A model generated the notes under the pieces. That model had not been told where the DNA came from. It made no database searches and worked only from the letters and a program-made list of their open reading frames with translations. A program made the position numbers and the translations under genes. Below, one piece after another: positions 1 to 6,477 of a stretch of DNA of 9,522 nucleotides (positions are counted from its first letter, which is position 1; every line of letters begins with the position of its first letter). Source of the stretch: an uncultured Desulfomonile sp. (GTDB lineage: Bacteria; Desulfobacterota; Desulfomonilia; Desulfomonilales; Desulfomonilaceae); contig CAINUH010000419.1 of the NCBI GenBank assembly GCA_903853735.1, positions 1 to 9,522 on the forward strand, written 5' to 3'.

Positions 1-28
1 ACACTCTCTTCTCGTATTCGTCCTGCAT
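1..28 (-). CDS. Start of a downstream gene, possibly HdrB (partial)
   Basis: On the minus strand an ATG at 28-26 opens a frame reading MQDEYEKRV up to the window edge. It is preceded by a GAGGG ribosome-binding site with a 9-nt spacing. It lies 62 bp after the stop of hdrC, on the same strand. In Hdr operons hdrB commonly sits next to hdrC, so HdrB (the CCG-domain subunit with the catalytic or electron-exit cluster) is the natural guess. Only nine residues are visible and none is diagnostic. The identity therefore rests on gene order alone; the existence of a gene start is better supported than its name. A 6-bp inverted repeat (41-46 with 66-71) lies just upstream and ends close to the ribosome-binding site. 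Confidence 0.4.
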
Positions 29-90
29 TCAAAAATACCCTCGCCTTTGGGGATTGGTGAGCCGCAGGCGAATCGGCACAACACGAATGG

Positions 91-639
91 TTACTTAGCC
101 GCCGACTGCTTGAAAATCTCCTTCACCTCGCTGATGTGGCTGGACCTGTGGGGCAGCAAGTGAATCTTCCCCTTCTTGAACATCTGCCATCCCAGTTCCA
201 TATCATTGAAGTAGGTTTTGGTCTTCATCTTGTACATGCCGATAAGGAACAGCTCGTGTACCCTTCCAAAAATGCGAACCGTCTGCATGAAAGTCTTATG
301 GAATGTAGGCACTTGGGATTCTTTTGTGTCTATTTTCTGTTGTAAAACCTGGTGCCGGATGGGGTCCAGAAGGGCAGGCACGTCAATACCATTGGGGCAC
401 CTGGCGCCACAGGTATGGCAGGTCAGGCAGAGCCAAATGCTCTTGGAGGCAACTATCCGATCCACGTTGCCCATCACGGCGAGGCGCACCATCTGGTGCG
501 GAAGCAGATCCATCTCGGGAGCTACCGGGCAACCTGCCGAACACTTGGAGCACTGATAGCACTGATGAATCACCGAAGCCAAATCGCCGGACGGAAGATT
601 GACCCTACCCGTCGACACACCGACACTGAATTGCTGCAT
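91..639 (-). CDS. hdrC: Heterodisulfide reductase subunit C-like iron-sulfur protein (HdrC)
   Basis: This 182-residue soluble protein is an electron-relay subunit. HdrC passes electrons from the flavoprotein HdrA to HdrB through two [4Fe-4S] clusters. Both ferredoxin motifs are intact: C27-x2-C30-x2-C33-x3-C37-P, and C71-x2-C74-x2-C77-x3-C81-P. The residues between and after them (PEMDLLPHQM, then CPNGIDVPALLDPIR) are typical of the HdrC family. The length of about 180 residues is also normal. No membrane segment is present, so this is the cytoplasmic HdrC rather than the membrane HdrE/QmoC type. The ATG start follows AGGAG by 6 nt. The gene lies 147 bp downstream of the HdrA gene on the same strand, which supports a complex of the two. 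Family assignment is secure; the physiological partner and final acceptor are not visible. Confidence 0.93.
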   Translation of the reverse strand: MQQFSVGVSTGRVNLPSGDLASVIHQCYQCSKCSAGCPVAPEMDLLPHQMVRLAVMGNVDRIVASKSIWLCLTCHTCGARCPNGIDVPALLDPIRHQVLQQKIDTKESQVPTFHKTFMQTVRIFGRVHELFLIGMYKMKTKTYFNDMELGWQMFKKGKIHLLPHRSSHISEVKEIFKQSAAK

Positions 640-673
640 TTCTTTCTCCTGCGGGGAGTTAGTTAGTTTATGC

Positions 674-691
674 CGAGCGTAATCACGCTCG
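674..691. other. Intercistronic hairpin between hdrA and hdrC
   Basis: A perfect 7-bp inverted repeat, CGAGCGT and ACGCTCG, flanks a 4-nt loop (AATC). It sits in the 147-bp gap between the stop of hdrA and the start of hdrC. On the minus strand, the direction of the operon, no U-run follows the stem, so simple intrinsic termination is unlikely there. On the plus strand a pyrimidine-rich tract (ATTTCTTTT) follows, but no plus-strand gene would need ending here. A role in mRNA processing or in setting the ratio of HdrA to HdrC is possible, but this is inference. Confidence 0.4.
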
Positions 692-786
692 ATTTCTTTT
701 GTTCAACACAGAACGAAACGCATTGACCGCTCGAAAAACATGTGACCGGATTCACTGAGGCGGCACACGGTAGTGCGCTGTCCCAA

Positions 787-3700
787 TCACGAAGCTACTT
801 CCAACAAGGCGTCAATCTCCTGGAAAACCTGGTCGTCCCTGAAGTGCTGCAATTCGATAGCCTTGCCGGGACACACCGACGAGCAAATCCCGCAGCCCTG
901 ACAAAGGGCCGGCACGATCTCCGCTTTGTGATCCTCCGTTATGTACGGAGCGCCGTACGGGCACAGCCTCACACATGTCAGGCAAGCCGCACACTTTGAA
1001 GGATCTACCTTGGATATGACGCCGTGGAAAGTCATTTTCTCCTGGCTAAGGATGAGCGAAGCCCGCTGGGCTGCCGCCGTGGCCTGAGCTATTGATTCGT
1101 CAATGGGCTTGGGGTAGTGGGCGAGGCCTGCCAGGAACACCCCTTCGGTAGTGAAATCCACTGGTCGCAATTTCATGTGAGCTTCGACAAAATAGCCATA
1201 AGAGTTCACAGTCACCTTGAAAAGTTGCCCAATTTCCTTGTTTGATTCAGCCGGGTCAATTGCCGCTGCCAGCGTAAGAAGATCCGCTGGAATAATGATG
1301 TCCTCATCCAGTACAGGATCTCGCACGATCACGTTCACTCGGTCTCCAGCCGCCTCCACTCTTGGCTTGGCCTCCGGATCGTATCGGACAAAGATGGTCC
1401 CGGATCTTCTGGACTCGGTATAATACTTCTCCAGGAGACCATACGTCCTCACATCCCGGTATAAAACATAGATATTTGCATCGGGATTGATTTGCCTGAG
1501 TCGCTCAGACAGCCGCACCGACGCAGAGCAGCACACCTTTGAACAATATGGTCGTTCGTCGCATCTGGATCCCACGCACTGGATGAATACGGCATTTCGT
1601 ATTTCCTTGAGCTTAGGATCTCCGGCAATGATACGCTCTTCCAGGCTATGCTGTGTTTCCACTGCGGTGTGTTCACCGTACAGATACTCTGTGGGTTTCG
1701 ACTCAATCGCGCCAGTTGCTATAACGGCTGCACCGAATTCGATTTCGTGCGGTTCGGCACCCATCGGCATGATCTTGCCTTTGAAATGCCCCACATGGCC
1801 TGTCAGATCGAAGAAGCCGGCATTCTTGAATACCTTGATTTTGGGATGGTTTTTCACCTTGGAAATCAAGCCGTCCAGGAAAGGCTTCACAGGTTCTCCG
1901 TGGATGGTCTTTTCAATAGAAACCGCGTTGCCTCCAAGGCTATCGTTTTTCTCAATCAAATAGGTCTGGAAACCTTGATCTGCCAGGTTTAGAGCGGTAG
2001 TAAGGCCTGAGATGCCACCGCCCAAGACCAAGCCGTTTGGAACTACGTCCATTTTGGACTTTTGCAAAGGCGCTAAGAGTCTAGCTCTGGCAACAGCCAT
2101 CCTCGTAAGATCCATGGCTTTCAGAGTCGCATCTTCCTTGCGAGTCGCGTGGACCCAAGAACACTGGTCCCTGACGTTTGTCATGGTAAACAGATACGGG
2201 TTCAAACCCGCCTTTTCCATGGTCAACTGGAACATGGGCTCATGTGTCCTAGGACTGCAAGCCGACACAACAATTCTGTTGAGCTTATGCTCTTCGATGA
2301 TCTGGAGAAACTGCTCCTGAGTATCCTGAGAACAAGTAAAGAGTTTCTCATCGGCGAAAACGACGTTGGGGAGGGTCCTTACATGTTCGACAACTTTGGG
2401 GACATCGACCACGTTGGCAATGTTGATGCCGCACCTGCAGATGAACACACCGATACGGGGCTCCTCGTCTGAAACGTCGCGCTGGGGGGGGAATTCCTGT
2501 TTCGTAGTGAGCGTATGTCGGGCCGAAGCGAGAAGGCGAGAAGACGCTCCCGCTGCCGCGGAAGCCTCGATAACGGTTTGCGGAATGTCTTTGGGGCCCT
2601 GGAACATTCCGGCTGCAAAGATCCCCGGCCGATTGGTAGCAACAGGCTCGAACGAAGTCGTGGAACAGAATAGGGACTCGTTCAGATTCACACCTATCTT
2701 TTCGGCAAGCTCCAGTGATTCATCGGATGTCTTGAGACCCACAGCCAGAATCACCATGTCGAAGGTCTCCGTGTTCAGCCTCTGATTCTCATCCAGATAA
2801 GTGATGTTAAGATTGTGCGTTAATGGGTCTTCTACCACCCGGCTCACCATTGACCTCAAAAACCTGACCCCGCCTTCCTTTCTTGCCCGCTCGTAATAAG
2901 CATCAAAATCCTTTCCATAAGCTCGGATGTCCATGTAAAAGATGGTCGGCTCAATGTTCGGGTCGTGTTCCTTGGCTATAACCGCCTCTTTAATGGATGC
3001 CATACAGCAAACGGAACTGCAGTAAGGCAAACCCTTTCCGAGATCTCGGGATGCAACGCACTGTATCCATGCAATCTTATGCGGGTGCGCTCCATCCGAC
3101 GGCCTTGTGACTACACCTTCGAATGGCCCGGACGCGCTGAGAATCCTCTCCATTTCCAGATTGGTCACTACATTTGGCATCCGGCCGTGACCGAACTCGG
3201 ATATGCGCCCCGTGTCAAAAAGCTCATACCCTGGGGCGAGTACGACCGCCCCCACATCAACGTCTTCCACCACGTCTTGTTGTTCATAGTCCACCGCATC
3301 AGCGAGGCACACTTTCTTGCATACACCGCATTTCTTGCCTCGAAACAGACGGCAGTGCACAGTGTCAATTGTGTACACTGAAGGGATGCCCTGAGCATAA
3401 TCTTTGTAGATCGCCTTTCGGTTGTCATGTCCGAAGTTGTACTCATTGGGTACTTTGGTGGGACACTTCTGCGCGCATGTGCCGCATGAAGTGCACTTTT
3501 CCTGATCAACGTATCGTGCTTTACGGCGTACCTTGACCTTGAAATTTCCCTCCTCGCCCTCAATTCTCTCGATGTGACTGTACGCAAGGATTTCAATATT
3601 CGGATTTTGAGCCAAGGTTTGAAGCTTGGGAGAAAAAATACATGCAGAACAATCGTTTGTCGGAAAGGTCTTGTCCAGTTGGGCCATGACCCCACCGATA

Positions 3701-3825
3701 CAGGGTTTTTCCTCGACGAGATATACCTTGAATCCCGACTCGGCAAGGTCAAGTGACGCTTGAACGCCGGCTATTCCGCCTCCAACGACCAGGGCGGCGC
3801 CTATTACGTCCTTCGGTTTGGCCAT
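787..3825 (-). CDS. hdrA: Double HdrA-type FAD/iron-sulfur electron-transfer protein
   Basis: This 1012-residue protein is a tandem of two HdrA-like modules. Module 1 (about 1-450) starts directly with an FAD Rossmann motif GGGIAG (15-20) and has the C59/C62 pair. It has an inserted two-cluster ferredoxin (C111, C114, C117, C121; C158, C166, C169, C173) and a non-canonical cluster motif C256-x12-C269-x3-C273-C274. Module 2 begins with the typical HdrA N-terminal domain (about 457-590; C463, C465, C498, C523). It then has a second FAD motif GGGISG (602-607), C750-x10-C761-x3-C765-C766, and a C-terminal 2[4Fe-4S] ferredoxin (C945, C948, C951, C955; C975, C978, C981, C985). Single HdrA proteins are about 650 residues. 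HdrA is the flavin subunit of Hdr complexes and can bifurcate electrons; long forms with two FAD sites include HdrL and BamE of class II benzoyl-CoA reductase. Clustering with hdrC and a radical SAM gene does not decide between these. The ATG at 3825 follows GTGAG by 6 nt. Confidence 0.92.
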   Translation of the reverse strand: MAKPKDVIGAALVVGGGIAGVQASLDLAESGFKVYLVEEKPCIGGVMAQLDKTFPTNDCSACIFSPKLQTLAQNPNIEILAYSHIERIEGEEGNFKVKVRRKARYVDQEKCTSCGTCAQKCPTKVPNEYNFGHDNRKAIYKDYAQGIPSVYTIDTVHCRLFRGKKCGVCKKVCLADAVDYEQQDVVEDVDVGAVVLAPGYELFDTGRISEFGHGRMPNVVTNLEMERILSASGPFEGVVTRPSDGAHPHKIAWIQCVASRDLGKGLPYCSSVCCMASIKEAVIAKEHDPNIEPTIFYMDIRAYGKDFDAYYERARKEGGVRFLRSMVSRVVEDPLTHNLNITYLDENQRLNTETFDMVILAVGLKTSDESLELAEKIGVNLNESLFCSTTSFEPVATNRPGIFAAGMFQGPKDIPQTVIEASAAAGASSRLLASARHTLTTKQEFPPQRDVSDEEPRIGVFICRCGINIANVVDVPKVVEHVRTLPNVVFADEKLFTCSQDTQEQFLQIIEEHKLNRIVVSACSPRTHEPMFQLTMEKAGLNPYLFTMTNVRDQCSWVHATRKEDATLKAMDLTRMAVARARLLAPLQKSKMDVVPNGLVLGGGISGLTTALNLADQGFQTYLIEKNDSLGGNAVSIEKTIHGEPVKPFLDGLISKVKNHPKIKVFKNAGFFDLTGHVGHFKGKIMPMGAEPHEIEFGAAVIATGAIESKPTEYLYGEHTAVETQHSLEERIIAGDPKLKEIRNAVFIQCVGSRCDERPYCSKVCCSASVRLSERLRQINPDANIYVLYRDVRTYGLLEKYYTESRRSGTIFVRYDPEAKPRVEAAGDRVNVIVRDPVLDEDIIIPADLLTLAAAIDPAESNKEIGQLFKVTVNSYGYFVEAHMKLRPVDFTTEGVFLAGLAHYPKPIDESIAQATAAAQRASLILSQEKMTFHGVISKVDPSKCAACLTCVRLCPYGAPYITEDHKAEIVPALCQGCGICSSVCPGKAIELQHFRDDQVFQEIDALLEVAS

Positions 3826-3877
3826 CTTGTTCTCACTTTCCGATTAAGTTGGTGTAGTCTTATCAGGGTGGTATTCT

Positions 3878-5239
3878 CTATTTATCAATATGTTGACGAG
3901 GTGTCAACACAAGGTGTTCCGAGATTTGCCTGCGAGTCTTCTGGAGGAACGCCCAATCAACCTCTGTCTGCGCTGCCGGAAGGAGTGTGCAATTGTGAAA
4001 CAACGGCTCTGTTTCTATTGGATAAGGGCTGTTTCTCACTGCTTCAGGCCACATCTCCGTCCCCGGAATGGGAGAATATTCCGCGAGCCTGGGAACAGCC
4101 CCGGCTTCCAACACGACATCCACATCGTCCTCGATCTGGTCCCTCGTCTGCCCTGGAAGCCCCACCAGGAGATAGACACCTATCTGAGTCCCGGCGAATC
4201 CAGCCTCGACCAGATTCCTGACTGCCGACAGGAAGGTGTTCCTATCAGTCTTACCGCCAGTACGCGAATGAAATTCGTCTGAGGAACTCTCAAAGCCGAT
4301 TCTTATGGTTTCAAAACCGGCCCGTTTCATGGCAGAAGCAACCCTCGCATCTATGCATGTAGCGTGCAGTCCATTTGGACTGTGCCAACGCATGCCCGGC
4401 AGTCTGTCACCGGCAGCATCCAGAATGGGCAAAGCATGGCGGGGAGCATCCACGAGAAAGGCGTCATCGTAAAGCGCGATATCGTTGATGCCGTACCTGT
4501 TTCTTGCCGCCTGTATTTCTTCAATGACATCGAATACTTTACGCCTTACAAAAAAATGGAATATTTTCCCTGAAGCACAATAAGAGCAGTTGAGCGGGCA
4601 CCCCCTAGAAGTCATGAGCGGCAGGAATCTCACTTTTCGCATCAGGTCTAATGTGGGTGAGAACTCGAACTTCGTTGATTTTTTTTGCGGCATGGGATTA
4701 ATACCGGTGTGTCGGTACAGAGCCTGAGCCAAGACAGCCTCTGCCGGCCCGGAAAGGACTTCGTGCGGTACGCAGTGATGGAGTGCGTGGTTGGGAAGCA
4801 AAGAAGCGTAGATTCCTCCGAGCAATATGGGAACACCCTCGAAAACTTTCCTGAGAAGTCCGATGGCTTCCCTGACCCCTGGATACCAGTAAGTCATGAG
4901 GCTGGTGACGAGAATCGCAGAAGGACGGGGGGCCGACCGGAGGTCTCTCTCTATGACCACAGGGTCCAATCCGTATCGACTGTACGTGCGCGCAATGTTC
5001 GCCAGAGGCAAAGGTTTTTGTATAGGTGTTCTCACAAACCTTCCCTGCGAAAAGGGTTTCACCCGAGCAGGTTTTGCATCAGGGTGATCAGTGTCGAGGC
5101 AGTCCACAAACAGAGGGTCCCAGCCCAGCCTCCTCAGGCCGGATCCAATGACCAGTAGACCCATCGGCCTTGCCCACAGATCATACGCGGCGAAATCGTG
5201 AATCCACGGATTTACCAGTAGTATCTGTGGTCTTGTCAT
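3878..5239 (-). CDS. Radical SAM protein with cobalamin-domain-like N-terminus
   Basis: This 453-residue cytoplasmic protein carries the radical SAM cluster motif C214-x3-C218-x2-C221 (SRGCPLNCSYC). Other barrel features follow: DIALYDDAF (253-261), IRIGFESSS (312-320) and the LLVGLPGQT stretch (357-365). The first 180 residues resemble a B12-binding Rossmann domain. They open with ILLVNPW and include an S-x-L stretch near TSLMTYWYPG (112-121) and a GG at 141-142. The cobalamin-ligating DxHxxG motif is not seen, so cobalamin, if bound, would lack that histidine. Such proteins methylate or rearrange substrates, but the substrate here is unknown. The ATG follows GAGG by 9 nt. It is the first gene of the minus-strand run, ending 52 bp before hdrA, which suggests co-transcription and perhaps a role in cofactor or substrate chemistry linked to the Hdr complex. 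I see no convincing sigma70 promoter upstream. Confidence 0.85.
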   Translation of the reverse strand: MTRPQILLVNPWIHDFAAYDLWARPMGLLVIGSGLRRLGWDPLFVDCLDTDHPDAKPARVKPFSQGRFVRTPIQKPLPLANIARTYSRYGLDPVVIERDLRSAPRPSAILVTSLMTYWYPGVREAIGLLRKVFEGVPILLGGIYASLLPNHALHHCVPHEVLSGPAEAVLAQALYRHTGINPMPQKKSTKFEFSPTLDLMRKVRFLPLMTSRGCPLNCSYCASGKIFHFFVRRKVFDVIEEIQAARNRYGINDIALYDDAFLVDAPRHALPILDAAGDRLPGMRWHSPNGLHATCIDARVASAMKRAGFETIRIGFESSSDEFHSRTGGKTDRNTFLSAVRNLVEAGFAGTQIGVYLLVGLPGQTRDQIEDDVDVVLEAGAVPRLAEYSPIPGTEMWPEAVRNSPYPIETEPLFHNCTLLPAAQTEVDWAFLQKTRRQISEHLVLTPRQHIDK

Positions 5240-5452
5240 CGTTGGTTGCCTCGTGTGCGGCCTTTTGTTAGTGTGTAAAGGATTTCGGGGCCAAGCTACC
5301 CATGACCAATACCGATTCGTTTTGTGGCTTAGAAATTTGAGTAAAAAAATAATCTGGGTAGTGGCAGCCTTGTCTGTCCGTCATTTTCCGAAAGAAACCG
5401 CGAATCGGCACAAAAGGGCAGACATTGGTAATGTGTGAGGCTCCTTATTAAT

Positions 5453-5502
5453 AAAGATCTCATGGAGGTTAAATCCGTGTTCGGTATCAAAGATCTCATG
5501 GA
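5453..5502 (+). repeat. 14-bp direct repeat around the ybaB start
   Basis: AAAGATCTCATGGA occurs exactly at 5453-5466 and again at 5489-5502, 36 bp apart. The offset is twelve codons, so both copies encode KDLME in the ybaB frame. The second copy is inside the conserved start of YbaB. The first lies upstream of the chosen GTG and supplies part of the GGAGG ribosome-binding site. It may be the trace of a small tandem duplication. Confidence 0.7.
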
Positions 5503-5788
5503 ACAGGCCCAGGGCCTACAAACCAAGATTGCCGCCCTTCAGGAAGAACTTGCCGATAGAACAGTTGCCGGAAGTTCCGGAGGCGACATGGTCCAGGTGG
5601 TGGCCAGCGGGATTCAGGAAATTCTCTCCATTAAAATAGAAAAAGAGATCTTGACTTCAGGAGATACCGAACTTCTGGAAGATCTCATTGTGGCCGCAAC
5701 CAATGATGCACTCCTGAAATCACGTGAACTGATGTCACAAGAGATGTCCAAGCTGACCGGTGGGATGCGTCTCCCAGGATTCATGTGA
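5477..5788 (+). CDS. ybaB: YbaB/EbfC family nucleoid-associated DNA-binding protein
   Basis: This is a 103-residue YbaB/EbfC protein, a small dimeric DNA-binding protein of the nucleoid often encoded just before recR. The sequence starts MFGIKDLMEQAQGLQ, continues with a predicted helix (about 3-28), a beta-rich core (GGDMVQVVASGIQEI, then IKIEKEIL), and ends in a second helix with ELMSQEMSKLTGGMRLPGF. This is the full family pattern at normal length. I chose the GTG at 5477 because GGAGG (5464-5468) precedes it by 8 nt and because family members begin MFG or similar. A longer frame from a GTG at 5435 would add 14 non-conserved residues. The stop TGA overlaps the ATG of recR, so the two are translationally coupled. 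No dnaX precedes it; the neighbour upstream is divergent. Confidence 0.93.
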   Translation: MFGIKDLMEQAQGLQTKIAALQEELADRTVAGSSGGDMVQVVASGIQEILSIKIEKEILTSGDTELLEDLIVAATNDALLKSRELMSQEMSKLTGGMRLPGFM

Positions 5789-6378
5789 TGTCTCGACCTC
5801 TGGAGGCTCTCATAAAGGCTCTGAAGAAATTCCCCGGAGTGGGAGAGAAAACCGCGACACGATACGCTTTTTATATCCTAAACGCAAATCAGGAAGAAAT
5901 CGAAGATCTGGTCGTAACTATAAGCAAAGTAAGAGAAAAACTGCGGCTATGCTCCAACTGTTTTAATCTTACGGACATGGATCCTTGCTCAATCTGCTCA
6001 GACCCAAGGCGAGACAAACGTTGCATCTGTGTAGTAGAAAGTCCTCTCGATCTCGTGGCGGTCGAAAAGGCTGCACATTTTAGAGGGGTTTACCACGTTC
6101 TTCATGGACTCCTGTCGCCACTGGACGCGGTGGGGCCGGAGGATATTCGTTTCAGCGAGCTTATAGAAAGAGTGGGAAAAGGTGGAATATCGGAAGTGAT
6201 ATTGGCTCTTAATCCCACCGTCGAGGGCGAAGCAACCGCGGCATATATAGGCGATCGCCTGAACGAAGTGGGAGTTAAGGTTTCACGCATTGCTTATGGC
6301 ATTCCCGTAGGAGGATCTCTAGAATACTCCGATCCACTCACTTTAACCCGAGCCCTGGAAAACAGAAAGGATTTTTGA
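5788..6378 (+). CDS. recR: Recombination mediator protein RecR
   Basis: This 196-residue protein is complete RecR, which acts with RecO (and RecF) to load RecA on single-stranded DNA at gaps during recombinational repair. The helix-hairpin-helix is at about 6-27 (LEALIKALKKFPGVGEKTA). The zinc finger uses C55, C58, C67 and C70. The Toprim domain spans about 78-172, with CVVES (E84) at its start and NPTVEGEAT (142-150) further on. The C-terminal GIPVGGSLEYSD (171-182) is the Walker-like family signature. E. coli RecR is 201 residues, so the length is normal. The start ATG overlaps the ybaB stop by 1 nt (TGATG), and I prefer it to the GTG one codon earlier because MSRPLE matches the usual beginning. 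The gene stop likewise overlaps an ATG that opens a 24-codon frame. Confidence 0.97.
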   Translation: MSRPLEALIKALKKFPGVGEKTATRYAFYILNANQEEIEDLVVTISKVREKLRLCSNCFNLTDMDPCSICSDPRRDKRCICVVESPLDLVAVEKAAHFRGVYHVLHGLLSPLDAVGPEDIRFSELIERVGKGGISEVILALNPTVEGEATAAYIGDRLNEVGVKVSRIAYGIPVGGSLEYSDPLTLTRALENRKDF

Positions 6379-6452
6379 TGGCAACAGTTGATGTACCAGA
6401 CTCAGAGCCAAGGATCGAAGCCCTCCAGGATATCCACCTCGCCTGTGGATAA
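6378..6452 (+). CDS. Possible 24-residue ORF coupled to recR
   Basis: An ATG overlaps the recR stop in a TGATG arrangement, the same coupling seen between ybaB and recR. It opens a 24-codon frame reading MATVDVPDSEPRIEALQDIH and then LACG, with the TAA forming the end of a perfect DnaA box. I do not recognise the peptide. It could be a small coupled protein, the stub of a gene that once followed recR and was cut off, or chance. It has no independent ribosome-binding site and no visible domain, so confidence is low. Confidence 0.2.
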   Translation: MATVDVPDSEPRIEALQDIHLACG

Positions 6453-6477
6453 CTGACGTGTAACCCTGTGGATAACT
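6442..6477. repeat. Two perfect DnaA boxes in a 13-bp direct repeat
   Basis: CCTGTGGATAACT occurs at 6442-6454 and 6465-6477, 23 bp apart, about two helical turns. Each copy holds TGTGGATAA (6444-6452 and 6467-6475), the exact complement of the consensus DnaA box TTATCCACA. Both boxes face the same way and lie on the same side of the helix, as expected for cooperative DnaA binding. Confidence 0.8.

Noticed and set aside
787..3825. Naming the double HdrA as BamE of class II benzoyl-CoA reductase
   Set aside because: Length and two FAD sites fit, but no bamB, bamC or other bam genes are in view and long HdrA forms occur in several pathways.
3841..3900. A promoter for hdrA in the 52-bp gap (TTGATA, 17 bp, TGATAA on the minus strand)
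   Set aside because: The -35 is good but the -10 is poor and the -35 overlaps the end of the radical SAM gene; co-transcription is simpler.
5371..5424. TGTCTG and CAGACA inverted hexamers upstream of ybaB as an operator or hairpin
   Set aside because: Only 6 bp with a 42-nt gap; too weak to call.
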